Shown: in pieces, positions 39,100 to 52,322 of the stretch
How positions within the stretch are numbered: position 1 is the stretch's first letter
Layout of the letters: every line of letters begins with the position of its first letter
Source: Coriaria nepalensis
Lineage: Eukaryota > Streptophyta > Magnoliopsida > Cucurbitales > Coriariaceae
NCBI GenBank assembly: GCA_027186245.1
Contig: CP114481.1
Coordinates: 22,041,501 to 22,105,500, forward strand
Direction of reading: 5' to 3'
DNA length: 64,000 bases
Position numbers and translations under genes: made by a program
Notes under the pieces: generated by a model
The model's database searches: none
The model's input: the letters and a program-made list of their open reading frames with translations, nothing else
What the model was told of the DNA's origin: nothing

Positions 39100-39127
39100 G
39101 CATAATTGCACTTGAACTATTGAACGC
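39100..39127. other. 1-bp deletion haplotype in C (second copy)
   Basis: Carries the same GCATAATTGCAC and ATTGAACGCAAC pair as 37,841-37,868, but the start of C differs (CGAACCAGTTCT here, CAAACAAATTCT there), so the copied tract starts inside the C monomer. It gives a spurious 61-codon open frame at 38,991-39,176. Confidence 0.88.
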
Positions 39128-41450
39128 AACTATTCATTTTTTTAGCCTTAAAGTCATATTATTGCGTCTCTTTTAGTCATTAAATATTTCTAAATCACTT
39201 CTAACGAAATTTGGCCTTTAAACATGACTTTCGTATATAACTTGCAGTTGATCTATTGAAGGCAACAATGCATTTGTTTAGCCTTAAAGTCATGTCACTG
39301 AGTCTGTTCTAGTCGTTAAATCATTCTAAATTAATTCGAACGAATTCTATTTTCGCCCTTCAAACATTATTTTCTTACATAACTTGCAATTAATCTACTG
39401 AAGACAACAATGCATTATTTTAGCGTTAAAAAGCATATCACTCAGTCTTTTCAATCATTATATTGTTTGAAGGCACTTCGAACCAGTTCTATTTTTGAAT
39501 TTAGAACACGACTTTCATGCATAACTTGCACTTGATCTATTGAAGGCAACTATTCATTTTTTTAGCCTTAAAGTCATATTATTGCGTCTCTTTTAGTCAT
39601 TAAATATTTCTGAATCACTTCGAATGAAATTCGGCCTTTAAACATGACTTTCGTGCATAACTTGCAGTTGATCTTTTGAAGGCAACAATGCATTCGTTTA
39701 GCCTTAAAGTCATGTCACTGAGTCTCTTCTAGTCATTAAATCATTCTAAATTAATTCGAACGAATTCTATTTTCGCCCTTCAAATATTATTTTCTTACAT
39801 AACTTGCAATTAATCTACTGAAGACAACAATGCATTATTTTTGCATTAAAAAGGATATCACTCAGTCTTTTCAATCATTAAATTGTTTGAAGGCACTTCG
39901 AACCAATTCAATTTTTGAATTTAGAACACCACTTTCATGCACAACTTGCAATTGATCTATTGAAGGCAACTATTCATTTTTTTAGCCTTAAAGTCATATT
40001 ATTGTGTTTCTTTTAGTCAGTAAATCTTTCGGAATAACTTCGAATGAAATTCGACCTTTAAACATGACTTTCATGCATAACTTGCAATTGATCTATTGAA
40101 GGCAACAATGCATTTGTTTAGCCTTAAAGTCATGTCACGGAGTCTCTTCTAGTCATTAAATCATTTTAAATTAATTCGAACGAATTCTATTTTCGCCCTT
40201 CAAACATTATTTTCTTACATAACTTGCAATTAATCTACTGAAGACAACAATGCATTATTTTAGCATTAAAAAGCATATCACTCAGTCTTTTCAGTCATTA
40301 AATTGTTTGAAGGCACTTCGAACCAATTCTATTTTTGAATTTAGAACACAACTTTCATGGATAACTTGCACTTGAACAATTGAAGGCAACTATTCATTTT
40401 TCTAGCCTTAAAGTCATATTATTGCGTCTCTTTTAGTCATTAAATCTTTCTAAATCACTTCCTTCGAAATTCGGCCTTTAAACATGACTTTCATATATAA
40501 CTTGCAGTTGATCTATTGAAGGCAACAATGCATTTGTTTAGCCTTAAAGTCATGTCACTGAGTCTGTTCTAGTCATTAAATCATTCTAAATTAATTCGAA
40601 CGAATTCTATTTTCGCCCTTCAAACATTATTTTCTTACATAACTTGCAATTAATCTAGTGACGACAACAATGCATTATTTTTGCATTAAAAAGCATATCA
40701 CTCAGTCTTTTCAATCATTAAATTGTTTGAAGGCACTTCAAACAAATTCTATTTTTGAATTTAGAAAACGACTTTCATGCATAACTTGCACTTGAACTAT
40801 TGAAGGCAACTATTCATTTTTTTAGCCTTTAAGTCATATTATTGCGTCTCTTTTAGTCATTAAATCTTTCTAAATCACTTCCATCGAAATTCGGCCTCTA
40901 AACATGACTTTCGTATATAACTTGCAGTTGATCTATTGAAGGCAACAATGCATTTGTTTAGCCTTAAAGTCATGTCACTGAGTCTCCTGTAGTCATTAAA
41001 TCATTCTAAATTAATTCGAACGAATTCTATTTTCGCCCTTCAAATATTAGTTTCTTACATAACTTGCAATTAATCTACTGAAGACAACAATGCATTATTT
41101 TTGCATTAAAAAGCATATCACTCAGTCTTTTCAATTATTAAACTGTTTGAAGGCACTTCAAACAAATTCTATTTTTGAATTTAGAACACGACTTTCATGC
41201 ATAACTTGCACTTGAACTATTGAAGGCAACTATTCATTTTTTTAGCCTTAAAGTCATATTATTGCGTCTCTTTTAGTCATTAAATCTTTCTAAATCACTT
41301 CTAACAAAATTCGGCCTTTAAACATGACTTTCGTGCATAATTTGCTGTTGATCTATTGAAGGCAACAATGCATTTGTTTAGCCTTAAAGTCATGTCACTG
41401 AGTCTGTTCTAGTCATTAAATCATTCTAAATTAATTCGAACGAATTCTAT

Positions 41451-41466
41451 TTTCGACTTCAAACAT
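41451..41466. other. 1-bp deletion in B: TTTCGACTTCAAAC (first copy)
   Basis: The usual TTTCGCCCTTCAAAC lost one base and reads TTTCGACTTCAAAC. The same form recurs at 44,809-44,824 in unit 44659. Both units start CTAACAAAATTCGG and have ATTTGC in A, so they descend from one copy. Confidence 0.85.
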
Positions 41467-44400
41467 TATTTTCTTACATAACTTGCAATTAATCTACTGA
41501 AGACAACAATGCATTATTTTTGCATTAAAAAGCATATCACTCAGTCTTTTCAATCATTAAATTGTTTGAAGGCACTTCGAACCAATTCTATTTTTGAATT
41601 TAGAACACGACTTTCATGCATAACTTGCACTTGATCTATTGAAGGCAACTATTCATTTTTTTAGCCTTAAAATCATATTATTGCGTCTCATTTAGTCATT
41701 AAATATTTCTGAATCACTTCGAATGAAATTCGGCCTTTAAACATGACTTTCGTGCATAACTCGCAGTTCATCTTCTGAAGGCAACAATGCGTTTGTTTAG
41801 CCTTAAAGTCATGTCACTGAGTCTATTCTAGTCATTAAATCATTCTAAAATAATTCGAACGAATTCTATTTTCGCCCTTCAAGTATTATTTTCTCACATA
41901 ACTTGCAATTAATCTACTGAAGACAACAATGCATTATTTTAGCGTTAAAAAGCATATCACTCAGTCTTTTCAATCATTAAATTGTTTGAAGGCACTTCAA
42001 ACAAATTCTATTTTTGAATTTAGAACACGACTTTCATGCATAACTTGCACTTGAACTATTGAAGGCAACTATTCATTTTTTTAGCCTTAAAGTCATATTA
42101 TTGCGTCTCTTTTAGTCATTAAATCTTTCTAAATCACTTCCTTCGAAATTCGGCCTTTAAACATGACTTTCGTATATAACTTGCAGTTGATCTATTGAAG
42201 GCAACAATGCATTTGTTTAGCCTTAAAGTCATGTCACTGAGTCTCTTGTAGTCATTAAATCATTCTAAATTAATTCGAACGAATTCTATTTTCGCCCTTC
42301 AAATATTATTTTCTTACATAACTTGCAATTAATCTACTGAAGACAACAATGCATTATTTTTGCATTAAAAAGCATATCACTCAGTCTTTTCAATCATTAA
42401 ATTGTTTGAAGGCACTTCGAACCAATTCAATTTTTGAATTTAGAACACCACTTTCATGCACAACTTGCACTTGATCTATTGAAGGCAACTATTCATTTTT
42501 TTAGCCTTAAAGTCATATTATTGCGTTTCTTTTAGTCAGTAAATCTTTCGGAATAACTTCGAATGAAATTCGACCTTTAAACATGACTTTCATGCATAAC
42601 TTGCAGTTGATCTATTGAAGGCAACAATGCATTTGTTTAGCCGTAAAGTCATGTCACGGAGTCTCTTCTAATCATTAAATCATTCAAAATTAATTCGAAC
42701 GAATTCTATTTTCGCCCTTCAAACATTATTTTCTTACATAACTTGCAATTAATCTACTGAAGACAACAATGCATTATTTTTGCATTAAAAAGCATATCAC
42801 TCAGTCTTTTCAATTATTAAATTGTTTGAAGGAACTTCAAACAAATTCTATTTTTGAATTTAGAACACGACTTTCATGCATAACTTGCACTTGAACTATT
42901 GAAGGCAACTATTCATTTTTTAGCCTTAAAGTCATATTATTGCGTCTCTTTTAGTCATTAAATCTTTCTAAATCACTTCTAACAAAATTCGGCCTTTAAA
43001 GATGACTTTCGTGCATAATTTGCAGTTGATCTATTGAAGGCAACAATGCATTTGTTTAGCCGTAAAGTCATGTCACTGAGTCTGTTCTCGTCATTAAATC
43101 ATTCTAAATTAATTCGAATGAATTCTATTTTCGCCCTTCAAACATTATTTTCTTACATAACTTGCAATTAATCTACTGAAGACAACAATGCATTATTTTA
43201 GCATTAAAAAGCATATCACTCAGTCTTTTTAGTCATTAAATTGTTTGAAGGCACTTCAAACAAATTCTATTTTTGAATTTAGAACACGACTTTCATGGAT
43301 AACTTGCACTTGAACAATTGAAGGCAACTATTCATTTTTTTAGCCTTAAAGTCATATTATTGCGTCTCTTTTAGTCATTAAATCTTTCTAAATCACTTCC
43401 TTCGAAATTCGGCCTTTAAACATGACTTTCGTATATAACTTGCAGTTGATCTATTGAAGGCAACAATGCATTTGTTTAGCCTTAAAGTCATGTCACTGAG
43501 TCTCTTGTAGTCATTAAATCATTCTAAATTAATTCGAACGAATTCTATTTTCGACCTTCAAATATTATTTTCTTACATAACTTGCAATTAATCTAGTGAA
43601 GACAACAATGCATTATTTTTGCATTAAAAAGCATATCACTCAGTCTTTTCAATCATTAAATTGTTTGAAGGCACTTCAAACAAATTCTATTTTTGAATTT
43701 AGAAAACGACTTTCATGCATAACTTACACTTGAACTATTGAAGGCAACTATTCATTTTTTTAGCCTTTAAGTCATATTATTGCGTCTCTTTTAGTCATTA
43801 AATCTTTCTAAATCACTTCCTTCGAAATTCGGCCTCTAAACATGACTTTCGTATATAACTTGCAGTTGATCTATTGAAGGCAACAATGCATTTGTTTAGC
43901 CTTAAAGTCATGTCACTGAGTCTCCTGTAGTCATTAAATCATTCTAAATTAATTCGAACGAATTCTATTTTCGCCCTTCAAATATTAGTTTCTTACATAA
44001 CTTGCAATTAATCTAGTGAAGACAACAATGCATTATTTTTGCATTAAAAAGCATATCACTCAGTCTTTTCAATCATTAAATTGTTTGAAGGCACTTCGAA
44101 CCAATTCAATTTTTGAATTTAGAACACCACTTTCATGCACAACTTGCACTTGATCTATTGAAGGCAACTATTCATTTTTTTAGCCTTAAAGTCATATTAT
44201 TGTGTTTCTTTTAGTCAGTAAATCTTTCGGAATAACTTCGAATGAAATTCGACCTTTAAACATGACTTTCATGCATAACTTGCAATTGATCAATTGAAGG
44301 CAACAATGCATTTGTTTAGCCTTAAAGTCATGTCACGGAGTCTCTTCTAGTCATTAAATCATTCAAAATTAATTCGAACGAATTCTATTTTCGCCCTTCA

Positions 44401-44808
44401 ATCATTATTTTCTTACATAACTTGCAATTAATCTACTGAAGACAACAATGCATTATTTTAGCATTAAAAAGTATATCACTCAGTCTTTTCAGTCATTAAA
44501 TTGTTTGAAGGCACTTCAAACAAATTCTATTTTTGAATTTAGAACACGACTTTCATGCATAACTTGCACTTGAACTATTGAAGGCAACTATTCATTTTTT
44601 TAGCCTTAAAGTCGTATTATTGCGTCTCTTTTAGTCATTAAATCTTTCTAAATCACTTCTAACAAAATTCGGCCTTTAAACATGACTTTCGTGCATAATT
44701 TGCAGTTGATCTATTGAAGGCAACAATGCATTTGTTTAGCCTTAAAGTCATGTCACTGAGTCTGTTCTAGTCATTAAATCATTCTAAATTAATTCGAACG
44801 AATTCTAT

Positions 44809-44824
44809 TTTCGACTTCAAACAT
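44809..44824. other. 1-bp deletion in B: TTTCGACTTCAAAC (second copy)
   Basis: Partner of 41,451-41,466. The downstream parts of the two units differ (TTGCATTAAA there, TAGCGTTAAA and CGAACGAGTACT here), which limits the shared tract to A and the start of B. Confidence 0.85.
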
Positions 44825-47800
44825 TATTTTCTTACATAACTTGCAATTAATCTACTGAAGACAACAATGCATTATTTTAGCGTTAAAAAGCATATCACTC
44901 AGTCTTTTCAATCATTAAATTGTTTGAAGGCACTTCGAACGAGTACTATTTTTGAATTTAGAACACGACTTTCATGCATAACTTGCACTTGATCTATTGA
45001 AGGCAACTATTCATTTTTTTAGCCTTAAAGTCATATTATTGCGTCTCTTTTAGTCATTAAATATTTCTGAATCACTTCGAATGAAATTCGGCCTTTAAAC
45101 ATGACTTTCGTATATAACTTGCAGTTGATCTATTGAAGGCAACAATGCATTTGTTTAGCCTTAAAGTCATGTCACTGAGTCTCTTGTAGTCATTAAATCA
45201 TTCTAAATTAATTCGAACGAATTCTATTTTCGCCCTTCAAATATTAGTTTCTTACATAACTTGCAATTAATCTACTGAAGACAACAATGCATTATTTTTG
45301 CATTAAAAAGCATATCACTCAGTCTTTTCAATCAATAAATTGTTTGAAGGCACTTCGAACCAATTCAATTTTTGAATTTAGAACACCACTTTCATGCACA
45401 ACTTGCACTTGATCTATTGAAGGCAACTATTCATTTTTTTAGGCTTAAAGTCATATTATTGCGTTTTTTTTAGTCATTAAATCTTTCTGAATAACTTCGA
45501 ATGAAATTCGACCTTTAAACATGACTTTCATGCATAACTTGCAGTTGATCTATTGAAGGCAACAATGCATTTGTTTAGCCTTAAAGTCATGTCACGGAGT
45601 CTCTTCTAGTCATTAAATCATTCAAAATTAATTCGAACGAATTCTATTTTCGCCCTTCAAACATTATTTTCTTACATAACTTGCAATTAATCTACTGAAG
45701 ACAACAATGCATTATTTTTGCATTAAAAAGCATATCACTCAGTCTTTTCAATTATTAAATTGTTTGAAGGCACTTCAAACAAATTCTATTTTTGAATTTA
45801 GAACACGACTTTCAGGCATAACTTGCACTTGAACTATTGAAGGCAACTATTCATTTTTTTAGCCTTAAAGTCATATTATTGCGTCTCTTTTAGTCATTAA
45901 ATCTTTCTAAATCACTTCTAACAAAATTCGGCCTTTAAACATGACTTTCGTGCATAATTTGCAGTTGATCTATTGAAGGCAACAATGCATTTGTTTAGCC
46001 TTAAAGTCATGTCACTGAGTCTGTTCTAGTCATTAAATCATTCTAAATTAATTCGAACGAATTCTATTTTCGCCCTTCAAACATTATTTTCTTACATAAC
46101 TTGCAATTAATCTACTGAAGACAACAATGCATTATTTTTGCATTAAAAAGCATATCACTCAGTCTTTTCAATCATTAAATTGTTTGAAGGCACTCCGAAC
46201 CAATTCTATTTTTGAATTTAGAACACGACTTTCATGCATAACTTACACTTGATCTATTGAAGGCAACTATTCATTTTTTTAGCCTTAAAGTCATATTATT
46301 GCGTCTCTTTTAGTCATTAAATATTTCTGAATCACTTCGAATGAAATTCGGCCTTTAAACATGACTTTCGTGCATAACTCGCAGTTCATCTTCTGAAGGC
46401 AACAATGCGTTTGTTTAGCCTTAAAGTCATGTCACTGAGTCTGTTCTAGTCATTAAATCATTCTAAATTAATTCGAACGAATTCTATTTTCGCCCTTCAA
46501 ATATTATTTTCTTACATAACTTGCAATTAATCTACTGAAGACAACAATGCATTATTTTTGCATTAAAAAGCATATCACTCAGTCTTTTCAATCATTAAAT
46601 TGTTTGAAGGCACTTCAAACAAATTCTATTTTTGAATTTAGAACACGACTTTCATGCATAACTTGCACTTGAACTATTGAAGGCAACTATTCATTTTTTT
46701 AGCCTTAAAGTCATATTATTGCGTCTCTTTTAGTCATTAAATCTTTCTAAATCACTTCCTTCGAAATTCGGCCTTTAAACATGACTTTCGTATATAACTT
46801 GCAGTTGATCTATTGAAGGCAACAATGCATTTGTTTAGCCTTAAAGTCATGTCACTGAGTCTCTTGTAGTCATTAAATCATTCTAAATTAATTCGAACGA
46901 ATTCTATTTTCGCCCTTCAAATATTAGTTTCTTACATAACTTGCAATTAATCTAGTGAAGACAACAATGCATTATTTTTGCATTAAAAAGCATATCACTC
47001 AGTCTTTTCAATCATTAAATTGTTTGAAGGCACTTCAAACAAATTCTATTTTTGAATTTAGAAAACGACTTTCATGCATAACTTGCACTTGAACTATTGA
47101 AGGCAACTATTCATTTTTTTAGCCTTTAAGTCATATTATTGCGTCTCTTTTAGTCATTAAATCTTTCTAAATCACTTCCTTCGAAATTCGGCCTCTAAAC
47201 ATGACTTTCGTATATAACTTGCAGTTGATCTATTGAAGGCAACAATGCATTTGTTTAGCCTTAAAGTCATGTCACTGAGTCTCTTGTAGTCATTAAATCA
47301 TTCTAAATTAATTCGAACGAATTCTATTTTCGCCCTTCAAATATTATTTTCTTACATAACTTGCAATTAATCTACTGAAGACAACAATGCATTATTTTTG
47401 CATTAAAAAGCATATCACTCAGTCTTTTCAATCATTAAATTGTTTGAAGGCACTTCAAACAAATTCTATTTTTGAATTTAGAAAACGACTTTCATGCATA
47501 ACTTGCACTTGAACTATTGAAGGCAACTATTCATTTTTTTAGCCTTTAAGTCATATTATTGCGTCTCTTTTAGTCATTAAATCTTTCTAAATCACTTCCT
47601 TCGAAATTCGGCCTCTAAACATGACTTTCGTATATAACTTGCAGTTGATCTATTGAAGGCAACAATGCATTTGTTTAGCCTTAAAGTCATGTCACTGAGT
47701 CTCTTGTAGTCATTAAATCATTCTAAATTAATTCGAACGAATTCTATTTTCGCCCTTCAAATATTAGTTTCTTACATAACTTGCAATTAATCTAGTGAAG

Positions 47801-50800
47801 ACAACAGTGCATTATTTTTGCATTAAAAAGCATATCACTCAGTCTTTTCAATCATTAAATTGTTTGAAGGCACTTCGAACCAATTCAATTTTTGAATTTA
47901 GAACACCACTTTCATGCACAACTTGCACTTGATCTATTGAAGGCAACTATTCATTTTTTTAGGCTTAAAGTCATATTATTGCGTCTCTTTTAGTCAGTAA
48001 ATCTTTCGGAATAACTTCGAATGAAATTCGACCTTTAAACATGACTTTCATGCATAACTTGCAATTGATCTATTGAAGGCAACAATGCATTTGTTTAGCC
48101 TTAAAGTCATGTCACGGAGTCTCTTCTAATCATTAAATCATTCAAAATTAATTCGAACGAATTCTATTTTCGCTCTTCAAACATTATTTTCTTACATAAC
48201 TTGCAATTAATCTACTGAAGACAACAATGCATTATTTTTGCACTAAAAAGCATATCACTCAGTCTTTTCAATTATTAAATTGTTTGAAGGCACTTCAAAC
48301 AAATTCTATTTTTGAATTTAGAACACGACTTTCATGCATAATTTGCACTTGAACTATTGAAGGCAACTATTCATTTTTTTAGCCTTAAAGTCATATTATT
48401 GCGTCTCTTTTAGTCATTAAATCTTTCGAAATCACTTCTAACAAAATTCGGCCTTTAAACATGACTTTCGTGCATAATTTGCAGTTGATCTATTGAAGGC
48501 AACAATGCATTTGTTTAGCCTTAAAGTCATGTCACTGAGTCTGTTCTAGTCATTAAATCATTCTAAATTAATTCGAACGAATTCTATTTTCGCCCTTCAA
48601 ACATTATTTTCTTACATAACTTGCAATTAATCTACTGAAGACAACAATGCATTATTTTAGCGTTAAAAAGCATATCACTCAGTCTTTTCAATCATTAAAT
48701 TGTTTGAAGGCACTTCGAACGAGTACTATTTTTGAATTTAGAACACGACTTTCATGCATAACTTGCACTTGATCTATTGAAGGCAACTATTCATTTTTTT
48801 AGCCTTAAAGTCATATTATTGCGTCTCTTTTAGTCATTAAATATTTCTGAATCACTTCGAATGAAATTCGGCCTTTAAACATGACTTTCGTGCATAACTT
48901 GCAGTTGATCTTTTCAAGGCAACAATGCATTCGTTTAGCCTTAAAGTCATGTCACTGACTCTCTTCTAGTCATTAAATCATTCTAAATTAATTCGAACGA
49001 ATTCTATTTTCGCCCTTCAAATATTATTTTCTTACATAACTTGCAATTAATCTACTGAAGACAACAATGCATTATTTTTGCATTAAAAAGCATATCACTC
49101 AGTCTTTTCAATCATTAAATTGTTTGAAGGCACTTCGAACCAATTTTATTTTTGAATTTAGAACACGACTTTCATGCATAACTTGCACTTGATCTATTGA
49201 AGGCAACTATTCATTTTTTTAGCCTTAAAGTCATATTATTGCGTCTCTTTTAGTCATTAAATATTTCTGAATCACTTCGAATGAAATTCAGCCTTTAAAC
49301 ATGACTTTCGTGCATAACTTGCAGTTGATCTTCTGAAGGCAACAATGCATTTGTTTAGCCTTAAAGTCATGTCACTGAGTCTCTTCTAGTCATTAAATCA
49401 TTCTAAATTAATTCGAACGAATTCTATTTTCGCCCTTCAAATATTATTTTCTTACATAACTTGCAATTAATCTACTGAAGACAACAATGCATTATTTTTG
49501 CATTAAAAAGCATATCACTCAGTCTTTTCAATCATTAAATTGTTTGAAGGCAATTCAAACAAATTCTATTTTTGAATTTAGAACACGACTTTCATGCATA
49601 ACTTGCACTTGAACTATTGAAGGCAACTATTCATTTTTTTAGCCTTGAAGTCATATTATTGCGTCTCTTTTAGTCATTAAATATTTCTGAATCACTTCGA
49701 ATGAAATTCGGCCTTTAAACATGACTTTCGTGCATAACTTGCAGTTGATCTATTGAAGGCAACAATGCATTTGTTTAGCCTTAAATCATGTCACTAAGTC
49801 TCTTCTAGTCATTAAATCATTCTAAATTAATTCGAACGAATTCGATTTTCGCCCTTTAAACATTATTTTCTTACATAACTCGCAATTAATCTACTGAAGA
49901 CAACAATGCTTTATTTTAGCATTAAAAAGCATATCACTCAGTCTTTTCAATCATTAAATTGTTTGGAGGCACTTCAAACAAATTCAATTTTTGAATTTAG
50001 AACACGACTTTCATGGATAACTTGCACTTGAACTATTGAAGGCAACTATTCATTTTTTTAGCCTTAAAGTCATACTATTGGGTCTCTTTTAGTCATTAAA
50101 TCTTTCTAAATCACTTCGAACGAAATTCGGCCTTTAAACATGACTTTCGTGCATAACTTGCAGTTGATCTATTGAAGGCAACAATGCATTTGATTAGCCT
50201 TAAAGTCATGTCACTGAGTCTGTTCTAGTCATTAAATCATTCTAAATTAATTCGAACGAATTCTATTTTCGCCCTTCAAACATTATTTTCTTACATAACT
50301 TGCAATTAATCTACTGAAGACAACAACGCATTATTTTAGCATTAAAAAGCATATCACTCAGTCTTTTCAATCATTAAATTGTTTGAAGGCACTTCGAACC
50401 AATACTATTTTTGAATTTAGAACACGACTTTCATGCATAACTTGCACTTGATCTATTGAAGGCAACTATTCATTTTTTTAGCCTTAAAGTCATATTATTG
50501 CGTCTCTTTTAGTCATTAAATCTTTCTGAATAACTTCGAATGAAATTCGACCTTTAAACATGACTTTCATGCATAACTTGCAGTTGATCTATTGAAGGCA
50601 ACAATGCATTTGTTTAGCCGTAAAGTCATGTCACGGAGTCTCTTCTAGTCATTAAATCATTCAAAATTAATTCGAACGAATTCTATTTTCGCCCTACAAA
50701 CATTATTTTCTTACATAACTTGCAATTAATCTACTGAAGACAACAATGCATTATTTTAGCATTAAAAAGCACATTACTCAGTCTTTTCAATCATTAAATT

Positions 50801-52322
50801 GTTTGAAGGCACTTCGAACAAATTCTATTTTCGAATTTAGAACACGACTTTCATGCATAACTTGCACTTGAACTATTGAAGGCAACTATTCATTTTTTTA
50901 GCCTTAAAGTCATATTATTGCGTCGCTTTTAGTCATTAAATCTTTCTAAATCACTTCGAACGAAATTCGGCCTTTAAACATGACTTTCGTGCATAACTTG
51001 CAGTTGATCTATTGAAGGCAACAATGCATTTGTTTAGCCTTAAAGTCATGTCACTGAGTCTGTTCTAGTCATTAAATCATTCGAAATTAATTCGAACGAA
51101 TTCTATTTTCGCCTTTCAAACATTATTTTCTTACATAACTTGCAATTAATCTACTGAAGACAACAATGCATTATTTTTGCATTAAAAAGCATATCACACA
51201 GTCTTTTCAATCATTAAATTGTTTGAAGGCACTTCGAACCAATTTTATTTTTGAATTTAGAACACGACTTTCATGCATAACTTCCACTTGAACTATTGAA
51301 CGCAACTATTCATTTTTTTAGCCTTAAAGTTATATTATTGCGTCTCTTTTAGTCATTAAATTTTTATGAATCACTTCGAATGAAATTCGGCCTTTAAACA
51401 TGACTTTCGTGCATAACTTGCAGTTGATCTTTTAAAGGCAACAATGCATTTGTTTAGCCTTATAGTCATGTCACTGAGTCTCTTCTAGTCATTAAATCAT
51501 TCTAAATTAATTCGAACGAATTCGATTTTCGCCCTTTAAACATTATTTTCTTACATAACTTGCAATTAATCTATTGAAGACAACAATGCATTATTTTTGC
51601 ATTAAAAAGCATATCACTCAGTCTTTTCAATCATTAAATTGTTTGAAGGCACTTGAAACAAATTCTATTTTTGAATTTAGAACACGAATTTCATGCATAA
51701 CTTGCACTTGATCTATTGAAGGCAACTATTCATTTTTTTGGCCTTAAAGTCATATTATTGCGTCTCTTTTAGTCATTAAATTTTTCTACATCACTTCGAA
51801 CGAAATTCGGCCTTTAAACATGACTTTCGTGCATAACTTGTAGTTGATCTTTTGAAGGCAACAATGCATTTGTTTAGCCTTAAAGTCATGTCACTGAGTC
51901 TCTTCTAGTCATTAAATCATTCTAAATTAATTCGAACGAATTCTATTTTCGCCCCTCAAATATTATTTTCTTACATAACTTGCAATTAATCTACTGAAGA
52001 CAGCAATGCATTATTTTTGCATTAAAAAGCATATCACTCAGTCTTTTCAATCGTTAAATTGTTTGAAGGCACTTCGAACCAATTCTATTTTTGAATTTAG
52101 CACACGAATTTCATGCATAACTTGCACTTGATCTATTGAAGGCAACTATTCATTTTTTTGGCCTTAAAGTCATATTATTGCGTCTCTTTTAGTCATTAAA
52201 TTTTTCTACATCACTTCGAACGAAATTCGGCCTTTAAACATGACTTTCGTGCATAACTTGTAGTTGATCTTTTGAAGGCAACAATGCATTTGTTTAGCCT
52301 TAAAGTCATGTCACTGAGTCTC

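Larger units (their letters stand above)
30802..39200. repeat. Array block 5: linked TAGCAG/CGATTTT haplotype and local amplification
   Basis: Unit starts: 30802, 31222, 31642, 32062, 32482, 32902, 33322, 33742, 34163, 34583, 35003, 35423, 35843, 36263, 36683, 37103, 37523, 37942, 38362, 38782. Units 31222, 32902, 33322 and 37523 combine an A monomer having ACTAGCAG and GTCTTG with a B monomer having TTCGATTTTCGCCC. Adjacent near-identical units occur at 31642/32062, 36263/36683 and 37942/38362/38782 (the last group with ATGACCTTCGTGC, and TTTAGGTCACGACTTTC in the first two). Units 37523 and 38782 each lost one base in C. Confidence 0.85.
39201..50116. repeat. Array block 6: mixed units with CCTTCG-type A monomers
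   Basis: Unit starts: 39201, 39621, 40041, 40461, 40881, 41301, 41720, 42140, 42560, 42979, 43399, 43819, 44239, 44659, 45078, 45498, 45918, 46338, 46758, 47178, 47598, 48018, 48438, 48858, 49278, 49698. A monomers starting CCTTCGAAATTCGG with CGTATATAAC are at 40461 (CATATATAAC), 42140, 43399, 43819, 46758, 47178 and 47598, and 40881 has CCATCG. Units 47178 and 47598 are near-identical neighbours. Units 41720 and 46338 carry the CTCGCAGTTCATCTTCT variant of the left end of the window. Four of the six single-base deletions of the window lie here. Confidence 0.85.

Noticed and set aside
38991..39176. 61-codon open reading frame on the + strand
   Set aside because: Same repeat position and same copied 1-bp deletion as the 37,720 frame. 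Satellite by-product, not a gene.
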